This document shows, in pieces, positions 10,016 through 18,793 of a DNA stretch of 64,000 bases (within the stretch, counting starts at the first letter, position 1; each line of letters begins with the position of its first letter). The DNA is from Flavobacterium sp. KMS (lineage in GTDB: Bacteria > Bacteroidota > Bacteroidia > Flavobacteriales > Flavobacteriaceae): contig NZ_JSYP01000016.1 of assembly GCF_000813005.1 (NCBI RefSeq), positions 1-64,000 on the forward strand, given 5' to 3'. The position numbers were made by a program, and so were the translations under genes. Under the pieces are notes generated by a model. That model did no database searches. It was not told where the DNA came from and worked only from the letters and a program-made list of their open reading frames with translations.

Positions 10016-10121
10016 CACTTTTTTGCTTTTATTCGACGTATGACAAAAAATAAGCTCTAAATCTAGTTTTTTATTAAAAATAAATCTATATTTACTATTA
10101 CATTCCCTAAATTTAAATGTT

Positions 10122-10820
10122 ATGAAACTAAATTGTGTTGTAGTAGACGATAGTTCTATCCAAAGAACTATTATCTCAAAATTAGTCAATAATCATCCGA
10201 ATTTACACTTAATAGGAGATTTTTCTAATGCGATTGAAGCTAGAAGTTGTATCTCTTTAAATAATATTGATTTGATATTTTTAGATATCGAAATGCCCGT
10301 TATAAATGGTTTTGATTTTTTAGATGGTCTAAAAACAAAACCTCAAATTATCTTCATTACGTCTAAAGCAGAATATGCTTTAAAGGCGTTTGATTATGAC
10401 GCCACCGATTATCTACAAAAACCAATAGCAATAGATCGTTTTAATGCTTCTGTAAAAAGAGCACTAGACCTATATGCCTTACGTACAGATGTAAAAGAAG
10501 ATGAAGGAGAACATATTTTTATCAAAAGTAATCTAAAAAAACTTAAAATTTTCACTGCAAAAATTAAGTGGATCGAAGCTTTCGGTGATTATGTAAGAGT
10601 TGTTACAGAAGATGATAGTAATCTTGTACTTTCGACAATGAAGTCTTTTGAAAATGATTTATCAAAAGAAAAATTTATTCGAGTACATAAATCGTATATC
10701 ATCAATATCGACAAAGTAGAACGTTTTAATAGCAAATTTGCCGAAATCGGAATCACAAAAATTCCGTTAAGTCGAAACAAAAAAGAAGACCTCGTTCGTG
10801 CTTTATCTATAACACACTAA
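10122..10820 (+). CDS. LytTR-family response regulator
   Basis: The 232-residue protein has a receiver domain (1-115) and a LytTR DNA-binding domain (about 130-232). The receiver has the acidic pair D9/D10, the phosphoacceptor D55 in LIFLDIEMP, T80 and K100 (LQKP). The LytTR part has IKWIEAFGDYVRV and the FIRVHKSYIIN motif. No histidine kinase is adjacent, so its partner is elsewhere. The gene converges with priA with 5 bases between stop codons. Its likely terminator lies inside the 3' end of priA. Confidence 0.93.
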   Translation: MKLNCVVVDDSSIQRTIISKLVNNHPNLHLIGDFSNAIEARSCISLNNIDLIFLDIEMPVINGFDFLDGLKTKPQIIFITSKAEYALKAFDYDATDYLQKPIAIDRFNASVKRALDLYALRTDVKEDEGEHIFIKSNLKKLKIFTAKIKWIEAFGDYVRVVTEDDSNLVLSTMKSFENDLSKEKFIRVHKSYIINIDKVERFNSKFAEIGITKIPLSRNKKEDLVRALSITH

Positions 10821-10825
10821 AACGT

Positions 10826-13276
10826 TTAATAAAAGTCGACATTTGTTACCACTCTTATCGCTCTATATTGCGCAACAGCCTCAAAACTATTCAGTATTTT
10901 CTGAATAGTTTTTTTTGTACCTCCCAACGGCACATTCTGCGGAATCTTAATTAAAATCGTTCGTATATACTCATTTCTTATTCTGCTAATAACAGGTTCT
11001 TCCGGACCTAAAACCGGCATATTCAAATTCTGACTCAAAACCTGATACAACCATATCGAACCTTCTTTTAACTTATCAAAATCACGGTGTTTAAGCGTTA
11101 ATTTAACCAGTCGGAAATAAGGAGGGTATTTATAAATTTGCCTGTCATACAATTGCTCTTTGTACATCCCGGCATAATCATTATTGGTTACTTGCTGAAT
11201 TGTATTATGATTTGGGTTATAGGTCTGGATTACAACCTTACCTTGTTTCTCTGAGCGTCCTGCACGTCCTGAAACTTGCATCATCATTTGAAAACTTCTT
11301 TCGAAAGCACGAAAATCGGGATGAAACAACATATTATCGGCATTCATTATCCCTACCAAACTTACATTATCAAAATCTAATCCTTTGGCAAGCATTTGTG
11401 TTCCTACCAAAATATCTATTTCCCGATTTTTAAAACTATCGATAATTTTCTCAAACCCAAACTTGCCTCGCGTTGTATCCTGATCCATCCTGCCTGTTTT
11501 GGCATTTGGGAAAAGCGCAATCAACTCCTGCTCTATTTGCTCTGTACCAAAACCTTTGGTCGTTAAATCAATACTAGAACAACTATGGCAATTTGTTGGT
11601 TTTGCCATGCTATAACCACAATAATGGCATCGCAATTGGTTTTTATGTTTATGATAAGTAAGACTTACATCGCATTGCTGGCATTGCGGAACATGCCCAC
11701 AAGTAATACATTCTATAATAGGTGAATATCCACGTCTGTTTTGAAACAATATAACCTGTTCACCTAAACTTATCGCTTCAGAAATTGCTTCGGTTAAAAC
11801 ATCGCTAAAATGTCCCGTCATGCGTTTTCTAAAATACTTATCTTTTAAATCGACCAAGGCTATATCCGGCATCCGAACATTGTTATAACGTTCTGTAACT
11901 GTTACTAACCCGAATTTTTGTGATTGTGCATTAAAATAAGTTTCTAAACTTGGCGTAGCCGAACCTAAAAGAACTTTTGCTTTATGAAAGTTCGCCAGAA
12001 CAATTGCTGCATCACGCGCATGATAACGTGGTGCAGGATCTACTTGTTTAAAAGTTTGTTCATGCTCTTCATCAACAATTAGTAATCCTAAATCTGCAAA
12101 TGGCAAGAACAAAGCCGACCTTGCTCCTATTACTATTTGCGCATTTTCGGCATTCCCTAAAGTCTGATTCCAAACCTCAACACGCTCGTTATTGCTATAT
12201 TTAGAATGAAAAACAGCTACTTTATTCCCAAAATGAATTCGTAATCTGCTTACTAATTGTGTCGTAAGTGCAATTTCGGGCAACAAGTATAAAACCTGTC
12301 TTCCTGTTGCCAAATACTCTTCTATAAGTTTTATATAAATTTCGGTCTTACCACTGGAAGTTACTCCATGAAGTAAACAAACTTCTTTTTCGATAAAACT
12401 AGTTTTAATTTCCTCAAAAGCTGTTTGCTGAACCAAACTTAACTGTAGTTCTTTTTCGGTACTTTTTCCTGTAAAATTAATTCGGTCTTGTTGTAAAAAA
12501 TACTCTTCAAAGATTTCTTTTTCAATTAAGGCTTTTACAACTGCCGATGATGATTGTGAGGCTTCTACCAATTTCTTAACTGTTATTGGTTTCTTTTCGG
12601 CCGCACTTAACTGAAAAAATGCCAAAACAATTTCTCTCTGTTTAGCAGCACCTTTAAGAATATCTAACAACTCACTTAACCCTTGATTGGAATCGTACTT
12701 GCTATGTAACTTAACATAACGAACCAATTTTGGTTTGTAACTTTCTTGTATCTCCTGCTGGAGTACAACAATATCTTTATCTATTAATTTTTGAAGAATA
12801 GGAAAAATATTCTTTTTATTTAAAATCGCAACTATATCCTGAACCTTAAGCGAACTCTGTTGTTGCAATGCTTCGTAAACCAAATACTCTTCGTCTGTTA
12901 AAGCAGTTTGATCTATAAAAACATCTGCTTTATGCGAAATTACTGTTTCACTCTCTAGCAATAATCCGCTTGGGAATGCACCACGATATACATCGCCAAT
13001 AGCACACATATAATAGGAAGCAATCCAGAGCCAATGCGCTATTTGAATTTCGGTAGCGATTGGTTTTTCATCCAGAATTTGATGAATTTCTTTAGCTTCA
13101 TACAGCGTTGGTTCATCCTGATGTATATCCAGAACTAATGCGGTGTACATTTTGCTTTTACCAAAAGGCACAGCAACACGCATCCCTTTCTGAATAAAAT
13201 TAAACTCTGCTTCGGAAATACGGTACGTAAACGTTTTGGCTAATGAAAGTGGTAAAATGACTTCTACAAAATGCAT
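10826..13276 (-). CDS. priA: Primosomal protein N' (PriA helicase)
   Basis: The 816-residue protein is PriA, the 3'-5' superfamily 2 helicase that reloads the replisome at stalled forks. An N-terminal DNA-binding domain is followed by the helicase core, with Walker A GVTSSGKTE near residue 305 and the DEEH box (VDEEHEQTFKQ). A cysteine-rich zinc-binding region lies near residues 520-565 (CITC, CQQC, CHYC, CHSC). The VSGRAGR motif VI is present. Length is typical. The last 60 codons overlap a plus-strand hairpin that looks like the terminator of the facing response regulator gene. Confidence 0.97.
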   Translation of the reverse strand: MHFVEVILPLSLAKTFTYRISEAEFNFIQKGMRVAVPFGKSKMYTALVLDIHQDEPTLYEAKEIHQILDEKPIATEIQIAHWLWIASYYMCAIGDVYRGAFPSGLLLESETVISHKADVFIDQTALTDEEYLVYEALQQQSSLKVQDIVAILNKKNIFPILQKLIDKDIVVLQQEIQESYKPKLVRYVKLHSKYDSNQGLSELLDILKGAAKQREIVLAFFQLSAAEKKPITVKKLVEASQSSSAVVKALIEKEIFEEYFLQQDRINFTGKSTEKELQLSLVQQTAFEEIKTSFIEKEVCLLHGVTSSGKTEIYIKLIEEYLATGRQVLYLLPEIALTTQLVSRLRIHFGNKVAVFHSKYSNNERVEVWNQTLGNAENAQIVIGARSALFLPFADLGLLIVDEEHEQTFKQVDPAPRYHARDAAIVLANFHKAKVLLGSATPSLETYFNAQSQKFGLVTVTERYNNVRMPDIALVDLKDKYFRKRMTGHFSDVLTEAISEAISLGEQVILFQNRRGYSPIIECITCGHVPQCQQCDVSLTYHKHKNQLRCHYCGYSMAKPTNCHSCSSIDLTTKGFGTEQIEQELIALFPNAKTGRMDQDTTRGKFGFEKIIDSFKNREIDILVGTQMLAKGLDFDNVSLVGIMNADNMLFHPDFRAFERSFQMMMQVSGRAGRSEKQGKVVIQTYNPNHNTIQQVTNNDYAGMYKEQLYDRQIYKYPPYFRLVKLTLKHRDFDKLKEGSIWLYQVLSQNLNMPVLGPEEPVISRIRNEYIRTILIKIPQNVPLGGTKKTIQKILNSFEAVAQYRAIRVVTNVDFY
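10883..10916 (+). terminator. Terminator of the response regulator gene, inside priA
   Basis: A perfect 12-base stem AAAACTATTCAG / CTGAATAGTTTT with a 6-base loop is followed by eight T on the plus strand. It lies 63 bases after the response regulator stop and within priA coding sequence, so the plus transcript would be antisense to the end of priA. Confidence 0.75.
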
Positions 13277-13297
13277 TTTAAAGATATGTATGATTTA

Positions 13298-13326
13298 AAA
13301 TAATAGTATTTGAAATACTATTATTT
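13298..13326. terminator. AT-rich perfect hairpin between beta-lactamase gene and priA
   Basis: A perfect 13-base inverted repeat (AAATAATAGTATT / AATACTATTATTT) with a 3-base loop lies just after the metallo-beta-lactamase stop, 22 bases from the priA start. Position fits a minus-strand terminator; the stem is entirely AT-rich. Confidence 0.5.
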
Positions 13327-13348
13327 AGTTTTTAATTTTAAAGCAAAT

Positions 13349-14104
13349 TTACTTTTTATCTGAACTCCCAGAAGCTTTTGCTGCATTATATTCTCTTACC
13401 ATTTTTAAGGTATGGTTAAGAGATTGGAGATCTTTCCAATTATCATGTCCTGTGATGATATATACTGGTTTTTTGAATTTTGCCTGAACTTTTTTAATAG
13501 ATTGCTCCCATTCTTTTACATCAGAATCTCCTAAGTAACCTAAATCTGTTGCGTCGGTACTTTTTACAAAACATCCTCCGTACAGTATTTTTTCTTTATT
13601 AAACCAAACTACAACATTGTCTGGCGCATGTCCCTTACCTGGATAAAAAACCTCGAAACGGTGCTGACCAACTGTAAATGTAGTATCGTTTGGTATTATA
13701 AACTCAGCCTTTTTTTTACCTTCTTTTTCAAGAATCTGATCGGTTAGTTTTATAGTATATGTTTTTATACCTTTTTGTTTATAAAATCCCAAGCCTCCTG
13801 CTCTATCCTCGTGCGAATGTGTTGCAATATGCATAACAACATCTTTATGATGCCTGGCTTTTATGCTATCTAGCAATGGCTGAAATTGTGCTTCGTCCCA
13901 AGGGGCATCAAATAACACAACGCCTTTATCTGTAAGCAGATACATGGAGTTAGCAGAAATCAGGGTTCCTTTGTAATCGTGAAAAGTTTTATAAACATAA
14001 AAGTCACCTGTAAGATGACTTATTTGTAATTTATTATTTTCTGTTTGTCCAAAAGATTTTGTGAATCCTATGAGCAAAAATAATATCATTAATTTATTTC
14101 GCAT
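13349..14104 (-). CDS. Subclass B1 metallo-beta-lactamase
   Basis: The 251-residue protein has a signal peptide (MRNKLMILFLLIGFTKSFGQ) and all B1 zinc ligands: H96, H98 and D100 in the HSHED motif, H159 (GKGH), C178 (GGCFVKS) and H220 (ITGHDNW). K181, which usually contacts the beta-lactam carboxylate, is also present. It is expected to hydrolyse penicillins, cephalosporins and carbapenems in the periplasm. It resembles chromosomal flavobacterial enzymes of the BlaB/IND/JOHN type. No integrase or insertion element is near, so it is probably intrinsic. It lies 22 bases after a DUF2147 gene and may be co-transcribed with it. Confidence 0.93.
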   Translation of the reverse strand: MRNKLMILFLLIGFTKSFGQTENNKLQISHLTGDFYVYKTFHDYKGTLISANSMYLLTDKGVVLFDAPWDEAQFQPLLDSIKARHHKDVVMHIATHSHEDRAGGLGFYKQKGIKTYTIKLTDQILEKEGKKKAEFIIPNDTTFTVGQHRFEVFYPGKGHAPDNVVVWFNKEKILYGGCFVKSTDATDLGYLGDSDVKEWEQSIKKVQAKFKKPVYIITGHDNWKDLQSLNHTLKMVREYNAAKASGSSDKK

Positions 14105-14126
14105 TTTTTTTATAACTCAATTAAGT

Positions 14127-14555
14127 TTATTTAACTCTTACCCAATATTGTGTTTTTCCTAAAAGAGAAAATCCAATAAATCCGCGTAATTTCAATTTAT
14201 TTGCAGAGTCTAATGTAATATAACATTTGTACACTTTACCGTTTGTTGGATCTAAAATTGTTCCTCCGTTGTACTCATCACCATCTTTCTTTAAACCATT
14301 TATGATTACCATTCCTAAGATAGGCTTGTTTTTAAGCGCTCCCGAGCACGAAGTACACACATCTTTTTTGTGATCTTCACGAAGAATCTCAACTACTTTA
14401 CCATAAATTTTACCTGATTGTTCATACACTTCTACAATCGATTTTGCTTCTCCTGTTTGATCATCAATAGTTTTCCATTTTCCGATTACAGTTTGACTTT
14501 GTACGTTGCCTATTACTACAAATAATAAGCCCATTGTTAAGATCCAGTTTTTCAT
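14127..14555 (-). CDS. DUF2147 domain-containing exported protein
   Basis: The 142-residue protein has a signal peptide ending NVQSQ and then the DUF2147 pattern: GKWKTIDDQTGEAKSIVEV, a Cys pair CTSC near the middle, GGTILDPTNGKVYKC and a final LRGFIGFSLLGKTQYWVRV strand. The family is a periplasmic beta-barrel domain of unknown function. It lies just upstream of the metallo-beta-lactamase gene on the same strand (22-base gap), so the two may share a transcript, but no functional link is known. Confidence 0.9.
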   Translation of the reverse strand: MKNWILTMGLLFVVIGNVQSQTVIGKWKTIDDQTGEAKSIVEVYEQSGKIYGKVVEILREDHKKDVCTSCSGALKNKPILGMVIINGLKKDGDEYNGGTILDPTNGKVYKCYITLDSANKLKLRGFIGFSLLGKTQYWVRVK

Positions 14556-14643
14556 GATGTTTGTTTTTTAGCCCTGATTACAGCGACATCCTTTATCCCG
14601 ATTCTTTTAGGGATAAAGATATAGCGGAAAGCAGGAATAGCTT

Positions 14644-15573
14644 CTAAATGTTATTATTATTTTTTTGTCTTAATTTTCTGATTGTGGCATTTAGTTCGAA
14701 ACCCAAAAGCAAAATCATACAGTTTATCCAAATGTAAAACATTAGAATTAATAATGTACCAATTGAGCCATAAAGTTCATTGTATTTTGAGAATTTTATA
14801 ACCCAAATCCCAAAAAAGTATGAAGATATAACAATTAGGATTGTTGTAAATACGGAACCAATACTTATAAACGGCACTTTATTATACTGCTTGGTACCAT
14901 AACGCAATAATATAGAGGATGTTATCAAAATCATTAAGATTACAAATAAGTAACGCCCCATGATAATAAGAGGAATCCTATCGCTTAGAACATCCTGAAT
15001 TGTTGTTTTTTGGATAAATACCTCAAAAACAACAATTGTAGCAACGGTCACAAACAATATAATTGTCATGACAAGCGATATTGCTAAGGCTACTAAATAT
15101 TGACGAAAAAAACCGCGTTTATCAAAGACATGTTTTGATGATTCGAAACCACTAAGGATCCCGTTAATACCATTTCCCATTAAAAATATGGAAAGTAAAA
15201 AACCCGATGATAATAAACCTGAATGACTATTATTTAAAATATCGCTAATAATTTTGCTAATTGCATCATACGTATTTGGCGGAACTCCTTGCTGTACAAA
15301 CTGCAAAAAATCTTGTTGAAATCCATCAATCGGAATAAACGGAATTAAGTTAAGTATAAACAGCGCAAAGGGGAATAATGCCATAAAAAAACTAAAAGAA
15401 ACAGCACTTGCATGGTATGAAAATGCTCCTTCGATGATCCCAATAGTATATAATTCGAGTAAATCATACAATGAAAATCCTTCGAGCCATGGCAGTTTTA
15501 TATTCTTTAAGAGACGAACCAGATAGCGTACTACAGGAACTTTATCAAGTCGCTCTTCTATTTCTACAGACAT
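14644..15573 (-). CDS. YihY/BrkB-family inner membrane protein
   Basis: The 309-residue protein has about six hydrophobic helices and the YihY-family core (FSYHASAVSFSFFMALFPFALFILNLIPF; MGNGINGILSGFE; YGSIGTLLILMFYIWINCMILLLGFELNA). The family was once misnamed RNase BN. Its function is not settled; envelope transport or integrity is the usual guess. It lies 76 bases downstream of nadC on the same strand. Confidence 0.93.
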   Translation of the reverse strand: MSVEIEERLDKVPVVRYLVRLLKNIKLPWLEGFSLYDLLELYTIGIIEGAFSYHASAVSFSFFMALFPFALFILNLIPFIPIDGFQQDFLQFVQQGVPPNTYDAISKIISDILNNSHSGLLSSGFLLSIFLMGNGINGILSGFESSKHVFDKRGFFRQYLVALAISLVMTIILFVTVATIVVFEVFIQKTTIQDVLSDRIPLIIMGRYLFVILMILITSSILLRYGTKQYNKVPFISIGSVFTTILIVISSYFFGIWVIKFSKYNELYGSIGTLLILMFYIWINCMILLLGFELNATIRKLRQKNNNNI

Positions 15574-15649
15574 ACTTTTTAAATTTTAGATTTTTGAGTT
15601 TAGATTACAATTCTAACTCACAAGTCGTAAGTCATAATTAAAACTTAAA

Positions 15650-16507
15650 CTAAAATGCTTTTAAACTCAAATCCATATTATAAACCGAATGCGTTAATGC
15701 GCCCGAAGAAATATAATCGACTCCACATAAAGCATATTCACGAATTGTTTTTTCATTAATGTTACCTGAAGATTCTGTTTGGCATTTATCACCGATTAAT
15801 TCAACCGCTTTTTTAGTATCTTCATAATTAAAATTATCTATTAAAATACGAAAAACACCATCACTTTGTAGAATTTCTCTAATTTCATCAAGACTTCTGG
15901 CTTCGACAATTATCTTTAAATCAAGATTGTTTTCTTTAAGATAGGCTTGGGTTTTGGCTATAGCCAAAGTTATACCGCCAGCAAAATCGATATGATTATC
16001 CTTAAGCATTACCATATCATAAAGTGCAAATCGATGATTTTCGCCACCTCCTATTTTTACTGCCCATTTCTCGGCAACACGAAAATTTGGTGTCGTTTTA
16101 CGGGTGTCTAATATCTTGGCATTTGTACCTTTTAAAAGTTGTACGTATTGGTTTGTTTTAGTAGCTATTGCCGACATACGTTGCATCGAGTTAAGCACAA
16201 CACGCTCCGATTTTAAAATCGATTGTGAACTACCTGTAACATGCAGTACGATATCTCCGTATTTAACCGGAGTTCCGTCTTCGATGAATGTCTCGACTTT
16301 TAAACTTGGGTCAACATAATTAAAAATCATTTTAGCAAAAGCAACTCCTGCAATTATTCCATCTTCTTTTACCAATAATTTGGCTTTTCCTTGTGCATCT
16401 GCAGGAATACAAGCCAAAGAACTATAATCTCCTGTGCCTACATCTTCGCGAATTGCATTAAAAATAAGCAATTGTAACTCGTTCTGAAATTGTACTTCGT
16501 TAATCAT
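15650..16507 (-). CDS. nadC: Nicotinate-nucleotide pyrophosphorylase (carboxylating)
   Basis: The 285-residue enzyme converts quinolinate and PRPP to nicotinate mononucleotide in de novo NAD synthesis. Family motifs are present in order: EDVGTGDYSS near the start, the LVKEDGIIAG strand, LNSMQRMSAIAT, the substrate-binding LDTRKTTPNFR and GGGENHRF, the MLKDNHI loop, VEARSLDE and ESSGNI near the end. Length is typical. No other NAD synthesis gene is adjacent. Confidence 0.97.
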   Translation of the reverse strand: MINEVQFQNELQLLIFNAIREDVGTGDYSSLACIPADAQGKAKLLVKEDGIIAGVAFAKMIFNYVDPSLKVETFIEDGTPVKYGDIVLHVTGSSQSILKSERVVLNSMQRMSAIATKTNQYVQLLKGTNAKILDTRKTTPNFRVAEKWAVKIGGGENHRFALYDMVMLKDNHIDFAGGITLAIAKTQAYLKENNLDLKIIVEARSLDEIREILQSDGVFRILIDNFNYEDTKKAVELIGDKCQTESSGNINEKTIREYALCGVDYISSGALTHSVYNMDLSLKAF

Positions 16508-16923
16508 TTTGTATGAATTTTAATAGAATGCTAAAGTAGGATATATTTTGTGGATTTGAAAATTTAGACGATTTGAAAATTTAAAACACATATTTTATTA
16601 ATATCTGCCAGAAAAAGTCTTTAGCGAAAATATACAATCTCAGTCCCGAAATTTCGGAATAATCTCCATGAGTTTCACAACACTGAATCCTCTGATTCTC
16701 TGAACCTCAGAAATAAAAAATGTCTTAAAATACTTTTTTAAAAACTTTTAGTAGTAGATAGTCTTTGCGTTTTTAAACAAATTCGCAATGTAAATATAAT
16801 CTTACTATTAAAAGATTAAATAAAGCTGATTTATTAGTACAAAAAAGTTTTACTAGTGCATTTTTAAAGTACTCATCCTAATTTATGACACTCAATTTTA
16901 AAAAAAAAATTAAATTCTTATTT
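16508..16923. other. Intergenic region between nadC and the lipase gene
   Basis: This is a 416-base gap between divergent genes. It is AT-rich, with one short CCCGAAATTTCGG palindrome near 16645 that looks like repeat debris. I see no coding sequence, RNA gene or confident promoter. Confidence 0.5.
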
Positions 16924-18258
16924 ATGAAAAAAATTATTCTCTTACTCTTCTGCATAACAATTATTACTTCGTGTGAAAAAGAAGATTTGACTTCGGCTGC
17001 CACAACCGCAACCACAAAATCTCTTACTTCAAAACAAGTAACGACAAACAGTCTCGATGCTTATCCTAACAAACGACAAAATAATTATCCTATCGTACTG
17101 GTTCACGGAATGTGCGGCTGGGGACGCGATGAAATGCTTGGTTATCGTTATTGGGGCGGACTTGGAGATACTCAAACCTATTTAAACCTTTACGGATATA
17201 AAACTTTTACGGCATCGGTAGGGCCAATATCTAGTAATTGGGATCGTGCTGTTGAGCTTTACTATAATATCGTAGGCGGAAGAGTAGATTATGGTGCTGC
17301 GCATGCTCTAAAACATGGACATAACCGTTATGGCGATACTTATCCTGGATTTTACAAACAATGGAGTGCTACTAATAAAGTACACATTGTTGGTCATAGT
17401 TTAGGAGGTGCGTCTCCAAGATTTTTAATTCAGCTACTAGAAAATGGAGATGCAGCAGAAAAAGCTTATGTCCCTAGTGGTCAAGAAGCTCCGACTTCGG
17501 ACTTATTTAAAGGAAATAAAAAAAATTGGGTAGCAAGTCTTACGTCAATTGCGGGTGTGCAAAATGGTGCTTTAACTGTAGATTCTGGTTATTTTAGAGA
17601 GGATCTTATGAAAATGGTACTTGGAATGGGTGCTATAGGAGGAATTGGACTAGAGCAAAATACATTTTACAATTTTGACCTTGGTCAATGGGGATTACAA
17701 CGCCAAAAAAATGAAACTGTAAAGGCATATTTTGACAGGATATTTGACAAAACATCTTCTGGCGCTCCATCATCGGCTCGTTTTTGGAATTCGCAAGATA
17801 ATTGTATGTATGACTTGAGTGTAAAAGCAATGCAGGTACAAAACGAATGGGTTAAGAGTTCGCCAAATGTTTATTATGCATCGTATACATTTAATGACAT
17901 GGTTGAGCAAACTAACGGAACTTGGTCGCCAGCCTCTACTATGAGTCTTTTATTTAAACTTGAAGCAGCTAATATAGGCCGAACCACAGCAAGCTTACCT
18001 CTTGGTTTCTTAAATTGGAGACCTAATGATGGACTAGTAAGTGTAGTTTCTAGTCAATATCCTATTGGGCATGATTATGTATTAATGGATCCGCTTAACA
18101 GAAAGTTGGCGCCAAAAGGGGTTTGGGATGTGCATCCTACTATTAAAGGGCAAGATCACTTAAGTGTTGTGGCTCCAGATTATTTGCAATCAACTAGTAC
18201 TTGGCTAAATAAATTTTATTTAGACATTGCTAAAGATTTATCTTATTTACCTAAATAA
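16924..18258 (+). CDS. Family I.5-like triacylglycerol lipase, predicted lipoprotein
   Basis: The protein (444 residues from this start) is an alpha/beta hydrolase. The start at 16924 is chosen because it gives a clean lipoprotein signal (MKKIILLLFCITIITSC, Cys17); an in-frame ATG at 16885 would add 13 residues. The oxyanion strand is PIVLVHGMCGWGRDE and the nucleophile S159 lies in VGHSLGG. The AAHALKHGHNRYG stretch (about residues 125-137) matches the histidine-rich zinc-site motif of Geobacillus/Staphylococcus family I.5 lipases. NDGLVSVVSSQYP and GQDHLSVV supply the likely Asp and His. It is predicted to sit in the outer membrane and hydrolyse long-chain esters. Confidence 0.85.
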   Translation: MKKIILLLFCITIITSCEKEDLTSAATTATTKSLTSKQVTTNSLDAYPNKRQNNYPIVLVHGMCGWGRDEMLGYRYWGGLGDTQTYLNLYGYKTFTASVGPISSNWDRAVELYYNIVGGRVDYGAAHALKHGHNRYGDTYPGFYKQWSATNKVHIVGHSLGGASPRFLIQLLENGDAAEKAYVPSGQEAPTSDLFKGNKKNWVASLTSIAGVQNGALTVDSGYFREDLMKMVLGMGAIGGIGLEQNTFYNFDLGQWGLQRQKNETVKAYFDRIFDKTSSGAPSSARFWNSQDNCMYDLSVKAMQVQNEWVKSSPNVYYASYTFNDMVEQTNGTWSPASTMSLLFKLEAANIGRTTASLPLGFLNWRPNDGLVSVVSSQYPIGHDYVLMDPLNRKLAPKGVWDVHPTIKGQDHLSVVAPDYLQSTSTWLNKFYLDIAKDLSYLPK

Positions 18259-18269
18259 TATTTTTTTTC

Positions 18270-18722
18270 ACCATTAAGGTATTAAGGAAAATTAAGCTTT
18301 ACGCCTTATGAAACTTAATGCCTTAATGGTTTATTTTTATCTTCTTTTACCATTAAGAGATTAAGAAAATTAAGCTTTACGCTCAATAAAACTTAATGTC
18401 TTAATGGTTTATTTTTGTATTCTTTACCATTAAGAGATTAAGAAAATTAAGCTTTACGCTTTATGAAACTTAATGCCTTAATAGTTTATTTTTTGTCTTA
18501 TTTTACCATTAATAGATTAAGAAAATTAGGCTTTACGCTTTATGAAACTTAATGCCTTAATGGTTTATTTTTATCTTCTTTTACCATTAAGAGATTAAAA
18601 AAATTAAGTTTTATTCTTTATGAAACTTAATTTTTTTAATGGTTAATTTTATCTTCTTTTACCATTAAGAGATTAAGAAAAATTAAGCTTTATGCTTTAT
18701 AAAACTTAATGTCTTAGTGGTT
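18270..18722. repeat. Six-copy tandem array of about 78-bp palindromic units
   Basis: Copies start at 18270, 18349, 18426, 18505, 18583 and 18661 (spacing 77-79 bases). Each begins ACCATTAAG.GATTAAG, contains AATTAAGCTTTACGC near the middle, and ends CTTAATG.CTTAATGGT, so every unit is an imperfect inverted repeat that can fold into a hairpin. A T-rich linker (TTTATTTTTATCTTCTTTT) joins the units. The array fills most of the gap between the lipase and AlkC-like genes. Copy 5 has diverged most. Confidence 0.9.
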
Positions 18723-18793
18723 TAAATATTTTTCATTTTGGTACATTATCTATTGTAAACATTAGATATCTTTGAACTTCAATTTACTATCAA

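Noticed and set aside
16885..16923. Upstream start for the lipase
   Set aside because: It would place 13 basic residues before a complete lipoprotein signal; the start at 16924 gives the normal lipobox spacing.
18270..18722. CRISPR array
   Set aside because: The units are palindromic throughout with near-constant linkers; there are no unique spacers and no cas genes.
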